From contig JAKJBT010000082.1 of the NCBI GenBank assembly GCA_022706865.1, positions 1-7,221 of the forward strand: a stretch of DNA of 7,221 nucleotides. The letters run 5' to 3'. The notes beneath the pieces were generated by a model. It ran no database searches. It was given only the letters and a program-made list of their open reading frames with translations, and had not been told where the DNA came from. Positions 1 to 5,328 of the stretch are shown here, piece by piece. The position numbers were made by a program, and so were the translations under genes. The DNA is from Bacillota bacterium (lineage in GTDB: Bacteria; Bacillota_A; Clostridia; Lutisporales; Lutisporaceae). Numbering within the stretch: the first letter of the stretch is position 1; every line of letters starts with the position of its first letter.

Positions 1-695
1 ACTATACTATCATCTTTACTTAGTACGTCAGCTTTTCCTTCCATTACTATTTCTCCTGTTTCCAGCACATACCCTCTGTGGGCAAGCTTAAGGGCAGCCT
101 TTGCATTTTGTTCAACAAGCAGGATTGTAGTACCTTCTTCATTAATCTGTTTGATAATGTCCATTATTCCCTGAACAATTATGGGTGCCAGCCCCATTGA
201 GGGCTCATCCAGCAAAAGCACCTTAGGGTTGGTCATGAGAGCTCGCGCTATTGCAAGCATCTGCTGCTCACCCCCTGAGAGAAGCCCTCCCATTTGCTTA
301 CGTCTTTCTTTTAATACAGGGAACAGTTCCAGTGCCTTATCCATTCTTCGCTTTCTTTCGGCATCATCCTTAAGTGTAAACGAACCCATTTCCAAGTTTT
401 CCTGAACGTTCAGCTCTTTAAAAATCCTGCGCCCTTCAGGAACATGGATTATACCCATCTCAACAATATCATGGGGCGGCGCATTTGTAATATCTTTTCC
501 GTAGAATTCCACCTTTCCGGAACATGCCGGCACTAAACTGGATATAGTTTTAAGAGTGGTACTCTTTCCTGCACCGTTGGAGCCTAAAAGTGTAACTATC
601 TCCCCTTCGCAGACATCCAGGCTGATACCTTTTAATGCATATATCTGTCCGTACCGGGTTGCCAGGTTTTTAAGGGAAAGGACTACTTCACTCAT
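1..695 (-). CDS. livF: LivF-type ABC importer ATP-binding subunit (3' end cut by window edge)
   Basis: One of the two cytoplasmic ATPases that power a branched-chain amino acid type (HAAT) importer by binding and hydrolysing ATP against the LivH/LivM membrane pair. The 231 codons present read through to base 1 without a stop; LivF proteins are about 235 residues, so only a handful of C-terminal residues are missing. Visible motifs are Walker A GSNGAGKS (residues 38-45), the LivF-typical PEGRRIF (86-92) in the Q-loop region, the signature LSGGEQQ (139-145), Walker B LLLDEP (160-165), and a late VEQNA in which Gln replaces the usual switch His, a known LivF trait. The start ATG overlaps the livG stop as ATGA, indicating translational coupling. 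A strong AGGAGGAGG ribosome binding site sits inside the last codons of livG. The family assignment is firm; the transported ligand is not readable from this subunit. Confidence 0.95.
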   Translation of the reverse strand, partial: MSEVVLSLKNLATRYGQIYALKGISLDVCEGEIVTLLGSNGAGKSTTLKTISSLVPACSGKVEFYGKDITNAPPHDIVEMGIIHVPEGRRIFKELNVQENLEMGSFTLKDDAERKRRMDKALELFPVLKERRKQMGGLLSGGEQQMLAIARALMTNPKVLLLDEPSMGLAPIIVQGIMDIIKQINEEGTTILLVEQNAKAALKLAHRGYVLETGEIVMEGKADVLSKDDSI

Positions 696-1465
696 TCTGC
701 ATCCTCCTCCTTCCCCAAATATGCTTCTATTACCCTGGGATTGTTCTGAACTTCCTGCGCAGTGCCCTCTGCAATTTTGACTCCGTAGTCAATTACAAAT
801 ATTTTTTCCGAAACCTTCATAATCAGGCCCATATCATGCTCTATTAAAAAAACGGTCATTTTTCTCTCATCCCGAATGCGGCGTATCAGCTCTATCAACT
901 GCATCTTTTCATCATAGTTCAGGCCGGCGGCAGGTTCATCCAGCAGCAGCAGCTTTGGCTGAGTTGCCAGTGCCCTTGCCCACTCTACCCTTCTTTGATC
1001 CCCATAGGGTAAATTCTTTGCCAATCTATCTTTCTTGTCCAAAATGCCGATAAAATCCATACATTCTAAAGCCACTTCCCTGATTCTTTTTTCTTCCGCC
1101 TTTTGTGAAGGAGGCCTTAAAACGGCACCCGCTACTCCTGCGCTGCCGCGGCAGTGCATTCCGGACATGACATTTTCCATAACAGTTAAGTTTTTAAACA
1201 GCCTAAGGTTTTGGAAAGTCCTGGCCATACCTAAAGCTGTGATCTTATGAGGTTTCTTCTTCATAATGCTCTTGCCCTGGAACAGGATATCCCCCTCCTG
1301 GGGCTTGTAGAAACCGGTCAGACAGTTGAAAAGCGATGTTTTCCCTGCGCCATTAGGTCCTATCAAGCTTTCAATAGAGCCTTCATCAATCCCGAAGCTC
1401 ACCTTATTGACTGCTGTGAGTCCTCCAAACCTTAATGTTAAGTCTTTCACCTCTAATATCAACAT
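692..1465 (-). CDS. livG: LivG-type ABC importer ATP-binding subunit
   Basis: Second cytoplasmic ATPase of the importer, partner of LivF. The 257-residue length matches the LivG family. Motifs seen are Walker A GPNGAGKT (residues 36-43), Q-loop Gln85 in the LivG-typical ARTFQNLRLF, the signature LPYGDQR (152-158) as usual for LivG rather than LSGGQ, Walker B KLLLLDEP (171-178), and switch His210 in LIEHDM. The C-terminus IEAYLGKEEDAE has the normal AYLG ending plus an acidic tail; the codons of that tail (GAG GAG GAT) double as the ribosome binding site of livF. The start is ATG with a close, modest GGGGTG site upstream. It lies 42 bases after livM in the same direction, with no hairpin in the gap, so it belongs to the same operon. 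Identification is firm. Confidence 0.96.
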   Translation of the reverse strand: MLILEVKDLTLRFGGLTAVNKVSFGIDEGSIESLIGPNGAGKTSLFNCLTGFYKPQEGDILFQGKSIMKKKPHKITALGMARTFQNLRLFKNLTVMENVMSGMHCRGSAGVAGAVLRPPSQKAEEKRIREVALECMDFIGILDKKDRLAKNLPYGDQRRVEWARALATQPKLLLLDEPAAGLNYDEKMQLIELIRRIRDERKMTVFLIEHDMGLIMKVSEKIFVIDYGVKIAEGTAQEVQNNPRVIEAYLGKEEDAE

Positions 1466-1507
1466 TGTTCACCCCGTCCGATATAAATTTTTTCCCCGCA
1501 GTAAGCA

Positions 1508-2512
1508 TCAAGTATGACGTTCAGGCCACAGGCCCTGAGGACGATAAATCATCAAAACTAATAATAGCAAACCAAATATTAACATCCTATACTCGCCAAT
1601 CCCCCTGAAAACCTCGGGGAAAACAACTATTGAACAAGCCCCCAGTATTACGCCCGGAATCTTTCCCATACCCCCAAGTACTACCGCCAGTAAAATCATA
1701 ACTGACTGGGTAAACAAAAACGACTCAGGTGATATTGCCGTCATTTTTACTGCCATGAAAGAACCGGCTACGGCTCCAAAGACAGATCCTATAACAAAGG
1801 CATACAGCCTTACCGCAACAACATTAATACCCATTGCTTCTGCAGCATCCTCGTCTTCCCTGATACACTTCCATGCTCTTCCCAGTCTCGAATCCTGCAG
1901 TCTGTACGATACAAATATGGCTAGGATAGCCACTATTAAAAACGCGTAATAAAAATGGTTTATCTTATACAAGGTCATACCAAACAGGACAGGTCTGTCT
2001 ATTCCAACCAGTCCGGTGGCACGTCCGGTTATCTGCAGATTTCTTGCTGCCAGCCTGGTAATCTCACCAAAGCCCAGAGTAACAATAGCCAAATAATCGC
2101 TCCTCAACTTCAGGGTTGGTGCTCCAATCGCCAGTCCGGCAATAATTGCCATAAGAACACTGACCGGAAGAGTAAGCCAGAAGCTGACTCCATAATGTGT
2201 AATCAGTATTCCCGTGGTATAAGCGCCCACCGCAAAGAATGCTGCATAACCAAGGCTAAGCAGCCCCGCAAACCCAACTATTATGTTAAGGCCAAGACAT
2301 ACGGTTACGTTAAACCAAACGTTGGTCATAACCTCCATAAAATACATACTGGTGATTGTAGGCAGATAAAGCAGCACAACTACGGCAATCGCCAAAACGC
2401 TGTAACGTATTTTTCTATTGTCAAAAATAATATACAGTCTATTTATAAATCCTGCCAAGGGGTTATCACGTTTTATAGCTGTTCGAGCAGCTGCAGTCTG
2501 TTTCTCCTTCAT
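1508..2512 (-). CDS. livM: LivM-type ABC importer permease subunit
   Basis: Integral membrane subunit that with LivH forms the translocation path of a HAAT-family importer. The 334 residues contain roughly nine to ten hydrophobic segments after a basic, polar N-terminus of about 35 residues. Two family hallmarks are clear: the conserved membrane stretch around residues 76-100 (NIIVGFAGLLSLGYAAFF, followed by GAYT), and the cytoplasmic coupling loop at 211-230, reading GRAWKCIREDEDAAEAMGIN, which contacts the ATPases. The C-terminal YRPQGLW is also typical. The start ATG lies 5 bases after the livH stop, and an AGAGGA ribosome binding site is embedded in the end of livH, so translation is probably coupled to livH. 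Substrate cannot be deduced from this subunit. Confidence 0.95.
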   Translation of the reverse strand: MKEKQTAAARTAIKRDNPLAGFINRLYIIFDNRKIRYSVLAIAVVVLLYLPTITSMYFMEVMTNVWFNVTVCLGLNIIVGFAGLLSLGYAAFFAVGAYTTGILITHYGVSFWLTLPVSVLMAIIAGLAIGAPTLKLRSDYLAIVTLGFGEITRLAARNLQITGRATGLVGIDRPVLFGMTLYKINHFYYAFLIVAILAIFVSYRLQDSRLGRAWKCIREDEDAAEAMGINVVAVRLYAFVIGSVFGAVAGSFMAVKMTAISPESFLFTQSVMILLAVVLGGMGKIPGVILGACSIVVFPEVFRGIGEYRMLIFGLLLLVLMIYRPQGLWPERHT

Positions 2513-2517
2513 AGACT

Positions 2518-3435
2518 CTACATCCTCTCGCTTTCTTTTTTACCCAAAAGTCCTGTTGGTTTAAAGATCAGTATAAGAATAAGTATAGAAAAGGAAAATA
2601 CATCCTTCCATTCTGAGCCGACAAAAGGAATTTGTGTCCCAAAGGATTCCAATAAGCCCAGCAACACTCCGCCCAGCATAGCGCCGGGAATTATCCCGAT
2701 CCCGCCGATAACAGCGGCGGTAAAGGCTTTAATTCCTATAACAAAGCCCATAAAGAAATGCAGGCTTCCATAATACACCCCTGCCATCATTCCTGCAGAA
2801 GCAGCCAGTGCTGAACCGACAAAAAATGTCAGGGCAATGATCTTATTTACATTAACACCCATAAGGCGGCAGCAGTCAAGATCCATGGATATTGCCCTCA
2901 TTGCCTTGCCATACATCGTTCTGGTAATAAACAAATGAAGGACAAACATCAATGAAACGGCCGCTATTATCAAAATTGCCTGAGTGTATGTAACATGCAC
3001 ACTGCCAAGAGAAAAGCCTTCATAACCCAATCCGGTCTTATAGGCTTTATATTCGCCCCCGGTTATAACCATTACCGAATTATACAAAATCATTGAAACA
3101 CCCAATGCGGTAATCAGAAGGGAAAGTCGCGGAGCGTCACGCAGAGGCCTATAAGCAATCCTCTCTATTACAACGCCCAACAAACCAACAATTATCATAG
3201 TAATCAGCATGGCTGCAATTATCCCTAACCAGCCATTGCCCAAAAAGGTTCCCCCAAAGAAAGCCAATAAGGATAAACTACAAAATCCGCCCACCATGTA
3301 TATATCTGCATGGGCAAAATTCAACAGTTTAATTATTCCGTAAACCATAGAATACCCAAGTGCGACCAATCCGTAAAAGGAGCCAAGAAGCAAACCGTTA
3401 AACATCTGCTGAATTATTATTTCTCGAAAAGACAT
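2518..3435 (-). CDS. livH: LivH-type ABC importer permease subunit
   Basis: Integral membrane subunit, partner of LivM. The 305 residues carry about eight hydrophobic segments. Family marks are the N-terminal NGLLLGSFYGLVALGYSMVYG with IIKLLNFAHADIYMVG (residues 13-49), the ERIAYRPLRDAPRLSLLITALG region (91-112), and the coupling loop at 176-200 (GKAMRAISMDLDCCRLMGVN and onward). The coupling loop carries an adjacent Cys-Cys (188-189), which I do not recall as usual for the family. The C-terminus FKPTGLLG is typical. The start ATG has a good AAGGGTGG ribosome binding site about 5 bases upstream. It is separated from livJ by 72 bases that hold a strong hairpin, and is nearly contiguous with livM downstream. 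Identification is firm. Confidence 0.95.
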   Translation of the reverse strand: MSFREIIIQQMFNGLLLGSFYGLVALGYSMVYGIIKLLNFAHADIYMVGGFCSLSLLAFFGGTFLGNGWLGIIAAMLITMIIVGLLGVVIERIAYRPLRDAPRLSLLITALGVSMILYNSVMVITGGEYKAYKTGLGYEGFSLGSVHVTYTQAILIIAAVSLMFVLHLFITRTMYGKAMRAISMDLDCCRLMGVNVNKIIALTFFVGSALAASAGMMAGVYYGSLHFFMGFVIGIKAFTAAVIGGIGIIPGAMLGGVLLGLLESFGTQIPFVGSEWKDVFSFSILILILIFKPTGLLGKKESERM

Positions 3436-3463
3436 AAGCCCACCCTTTCATTTATGTAAGTAT

Positions 3464-3499
3464 GCGCAGGTCAGGAGTAATATGACACCTGACCTGCGC
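3464..3499 (-). promoter_or_regulatory. Intercistronic hairpin between livJ and livH
   Basis: A perfect 12-bp inverted repeat, GCGCAGGTCAGG / CCTGACCTGCGC, with a 12-base loop. On the minus-strand transcript it begins 8 bases after the livJ stop and ends 28 bases before the livH start. The stem is GC-rich but no run of U follows (the next bases are AUACUUACAUAAAU), so a full intrinsic terminator is unlikely. In binding-protein operons such hairpins commonly protect the upstream mRNA from 3' decay or cause partial termination, giving more binding protein than membrane subunits; that role here is inference. Confidence 0.75.
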
Positions 3500-3507
3500 C
3501 ACCATTT

Positions 3508-4665
3508 TTACTCAGCCAGAACCCATTTGCCGCCTACACCTTTTATAATTATAAAGTTACTCTTTTCCAGGACTTTCTCAGGTGTAAAGGTGATCGTCCC
3601 CGAAAGGGTTTTAAAATCTTTAGTAGCTTCCAATGCACTTTTGATAGCATCCGGTTCGGTGCTTCCGGCTCTTCTTATAGCATCTGCCAGAAGATGTGCG
3701 CCATCATAGGCAAGCCCTGAATAAGGACCCGGCTGCTGATTATATGCAGCAGTATACTTTGAAATAAATTCCTTTGCTGCCGGTAAGAAGTCTACAACCG
3801 GAGGCGATGTGCAGTATACTCCTTCTCCCGCCTGTCCTGCAATCTCCAATAACTGTACAGAGCTGGAACCGTCGGCTACAACAATATTACCGGTAAATCC
3901 GCCCTGGCGCAGCTGCTTTATCAACAGAGCTCCATCAGCATGATAAGCGGTCCAATATACTCCTTCGGCACCGGAGGACTTAATCTTTGTAACCAAGGAT
4001 GAGAAATCCTGCTCTCCTTTATTTACTACGTCAAAGCCCACCACCTGTTTGCCTCTGCTTTCCCATTCCTTTTTTGTCAGGGTTGCCAAATCCTCGGAAA
4101 AACCGTCTCCCTGATGGACAAGGGCAAGTTTGGTAGTACCAAATTTAGTAAAACAGTCAGCAGCAGCAGTTGCCTGATGATAACCGGGGCTGTTGATCAT
4201 GAATGCCCAACCCGGATTTTCTTCAATTATCTTTGTAGAGTTGGCTGCTATAATAACAAAGGGTACCTTGGCATCTCCATAAATCTTCAATGTAGGTATG
4301 GTTGCACCGGAGCAATATCCTCCAAGTACAGCTTTTACTTCAGCCGATACCAGTTTGCTTGCAGCGGCGCTGCCCATCTGAGGATCACAGCCGTCATCTC
4401 CTAATGTCAGTTTTACTTCCTTGCCTAATAGGCCGCCTGCAGCATTAATCTCCTCCACTGCAATTTTAATAGCATTCTCCATATCCTTACCATAAGTAGC
4501 TTCTGATCCGGTAACAGGTACCATCACACCAAGCAGCAGTTCACCATCAAACTTAGGTGAAGATGAATCTCCTGTATTAACCGGCTGCTGGGCTGGTTTT
4601 GCACAACCGACCACTGATGCCATAAGAACAACTATAAGCGTCAAAATCATAAGTCTTTTTACCAT
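3508..4665 (-). CDS. livJ: LivJ-type substrate-binding lipoprotein
   Basis: Extracytoplasmic binding protein that captures the ligand and delivers it to LivH/LivM. The 385 residues start with a lipoprotein signal: basic MVKR, a hydrophobic core (residues 5-19), and lipobox VVGC with Cys21 as the predicted lipid-anchored residue, as expected in a Gram-positive cell. After a Ser/Gln/Pro-rich linker the type I periplasmic-binding fold follows (about 41-385): LLLGVMVPVTG (43-53), AIKIAVEEINAAGG (65-78), the ligand-contact region YCSGATIP (117-124), LVHQGDGFSEDL (182-193), WTAYHADG (238-245) and ADGSS (264-268). These place it in the branched-chain amino acid/amide group, but members bind very varied ligands (amino acids, amides, aromatic acids), so the ligand is open. 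I chose ATG at 4665, which lies 8 bases after a GGGGAGG site; an in-frame TTG directly before it (4668) is the alternative start. Confidence 0.94.
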   Translation of the reverse strand: MVKRLMILTLIVVLMASVVGCAKPAQQPVNTGDSSSPKFDGELLLGVMVPVTGSEATYGKDMENAIKIAVEEINAAGGLLGKEVKLTLGDDGCDPQMGSAAASKLVSAEVKAVLGGYCSGATIPTLKIYGDAKVPFVIIAANSTKIIEENPGWAFMINSPGYHQATAAADCFTKFGTTKLALVHQGDGFSEDLATLTKKEWESRGKQVVGFDVVNKGEQDFSSLVTKIKSSGAEGVYWTAYHADGALLIKQLRQGGFTGNIVVADGSSSVQLLEIAGQAGEGVYCTSPPVVDFLPAAKEFISKYTAAYNQQPGPYSGLAYDGAHLLADAIRRAGSTEPDAIKSALEATKDFKTLSGTITFTPEKVLEKSNFIIIKGVGGKWVLAE

Positions 4666-4696
4666 CAAGTTTCCCTCCCCTTATTAATTTATCACA

Positions 4697-4733
4697 TGGG
4701 TTCTTACCCAAAGGGTTAAACCCAATAAATTGG
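4697..4733 (-). promoter_or_regulatory. Three adjacent dyads in the livJ leader
   Basis: Within 37 bases upstream of livJ lie three consecutive perfect short inverted repeats: CCAAT-AA-ATTGG (4722-4733), GGGTT-A-AACCC (4713-4723) and TGGGT-TCTT-ACCCA (4697-4710). On the minus-strand transcript the GGGU and ACCC arms can pair in more than one way: two small hairpins, or one longer hairpin (UGGGUU with AACCCA enclosing ACCC-UUU-GGGU). A CCCUU in the middle is complementary to the AAGGG at the edge of the livJ ribosome binding site. The block could be a leader RNA switch or a DNA operator; the sequence alone does not decide. Confidence 0.45.
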
Positions 4734-4794
4734 ACAAATCCATCAGCGAGCTATTCTCAATAAGGTATATAATCAGCAGAGCTTAATCGTATTT

Positions 4795-4803
4795 TGTATA
4801 ACA
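4795..4803 (-). promoter_or_regulatory. Candidate extended -10 promoter for livJ
   Basis: On the minus strand the bases read TGT-TATACA, an extended -10 element (TGN then a hexamer 5/6 like TATAAT). No good -35 hexamer lies 16-18 bases upstream. A TACCG element (4828-4824, minus strand) sits close to where a -35 or an activator site would be. Transcription would start near 4788 and give a leader of about 120 bases including the three dyads. Such elements arise by chance in AT-rich DNA, so this is a weak call. Confidence 0.3.
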
Positions 4804-4823
4804 TACATAAAAAAAAGCTTTGA

Positions 4824-5030
4824 CGGTATTGAATATGGTATATTACTCCGTTTGGTATAATTATGTATAATGGTAAAAATTAGTACATATGCATTAGACA
4901 ACTACTAATATGAATTAACATATTCGTTCAGAAAAAGTGATCTGTATTCAAAAGCTAATACCGACAAGCACGCAGGATTCATATATTTCATGCGGTATAT
5001 TCATTGAAATTGGAAGTGCTGTTATTACCG
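4824..5030. repeat. Four scattered CGGTA/TACCG elements, two forming an 8-bp inverted pair
   Basis: The 5-base core occurs as CGGTA at 4824-4828, TACCG at 4959-4963, CGGTA at 4993-4997 and TACCG at 5026-5030. The last two extend to a perfect 8-bp inverted pair, ATGCGGTA (4990-4997) and TACCGCAT (5026-5033), with centres 36 bases apart. The cores contain CG in otherwise AT-rich DNA and usually lie in an AATACCG or ATTACCG context. They could be half-sites for a regulator acting on both divergent units. No regulator gene is present in the window to support this. Confidence 0.3.
4853..4861 (+). promoter_or_regulatory. Candidate extended -10 promoter pointing toward the enzyme gene
   Basis: The plus strand reads TGG-TATAAT, an exact extended -10 consensus, with a second TATAAT at 4866-4871. 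A TTGAAT at 4829-4834 is too far upstream (21 bases) for a normal -35. If used, it would give a leader of about 460 bases before the glycyl radical enzyme gene, or a separate short RNA. Chance occurrence in AT-rich DNA is a real alternative. Confidence 0.25.
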
Positions 5031-5080
5031 CATAAATACACGTATATTGTAAGAACTGTTTGCACTCTTGTAAAAAAATA

Positions 5081-5146
5081 TATCATAAATTCTAGTTAAT
5101 GTAAAGACTGTTTTCTGAACATACGGAATTTGCTGAATTTATGATA
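5081..5146. repeat. 12-bp perfect inverted repeat upstream of the enzyme gene
   Basis: TATCATAAATTC at 5081-5092 and its exact reverse complement GAATTTATGATA at 5135-5146 are separated by 42 bases. The right copy overlaps a local palindrome AATTTAT-G-ATAAATT (5136-5150). Centres are 54 bases apart, about five helical turns, which would suit two bound regulator dimers on one DNA face. Alternatively the arms form a stem in a long leader transcript. AT-rich sequence makes chance repeats more likely, so the functional call is tentative. Confidence 0.4.
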
Positions 5147-5216
5147 AATTGAGACATTAATCGCCGAGTACAGCTAAAAATAAAAACATTTAGAATAATT
5201 ATACAAAAGATTCTGA

Positions 5217-5245
5217 GTGACAAAAAATAATCCGAATGATATGCT
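5217..5245 (+). promoter_or_regulatory. Candidate sigma-70-type promoter for the glycyl radical enzyme
   Basis: GTGACA (5217-5222, 5/6 to the -35 consensus) is followed after an ideal 17-base spacer by TATGCT (5240-5245, 4/6 to the -10 consensus). Transcription would start near 5252, giving a leader of about 77 bases. It is the best-spaced pair I find close to the gene. The weak -10 would fit a regulated promoter. Confidence 0.4.
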
Positions 5246-5316
5246 TGATATAGATAGCAGCATATAGATCGTGTGTCAACACTTGGAATAATGATATCTC
5301 TCATATGATTTTTAAC

Positions 5317-5323
5317 GGAGGTG
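5317..5323 (+). promoter_or_regulatory. Ribosome binding site of the glycyl radical enzyme gene
   Basis: GGAGGTG ends 5 bases before the ATG at 5329, close to the ideal Shine-Dalgarno sequence and spacing. It fixes the start: no other in-frame ATG nearby has a comparable site. Confidence 0.85.
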
Positions 5324-5328
5324 TCCAT

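Larger units (their letters stand above)
4669..5328. other. Divergent, AT-rich control region with no gene recognised
   Basis: About 660 bases separate the livJ start (minus strand) from the glycyl radical enzyme start (plus strand). Base composition is much more AT-rich than the flanking genes. I see no coding frame with a ribosome binding site and no recognisable tRNA, T-box or riboswitch. What it does hold is listed separately: three adjacent dyads in the livJ leader, candidate promoters on both strands, four CGGTA/TACCG elements, a 12-bp inverted repeat, and the ribosome binding site of the enzyme gene. Its length suggests regulated, possibly coordinated, expression of the two units; that is inference. 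Confidence 0.7.

Noticed and set aside
1466..1507. Promoter or terminator between livM and livG
   Set aside because: The 42-base gap has no inverted repeat and no spaced promoter hexamers; only a ribosome binding site for livG is visible.
1955..2773. A 272-codon open frame on the plus strand opposite livM and livH
   Set aside because: It lies wholly antisense to two strongly supported membrane protein genes, has no ribosome binding site and a disordered polar composition with no recognisable motif, as expected of a mirror frame.
3464..3499. Rho-independent terminator after livJ
   Set aside because: The stem is strong but no U-tract follows, and livH follows in the same direction with its own good ribosome binding site, so a full operon end is unlikely; partial termination remains possible.
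4669..5328. Sigma-54 promoter, T-box or known riboswitch in the divergent region
   Set aside because: I find no GG-N10-GC element with the TGGCAC/TTGC context, no T-box core sequence and no recognisable riboswitch consensus on either strand.
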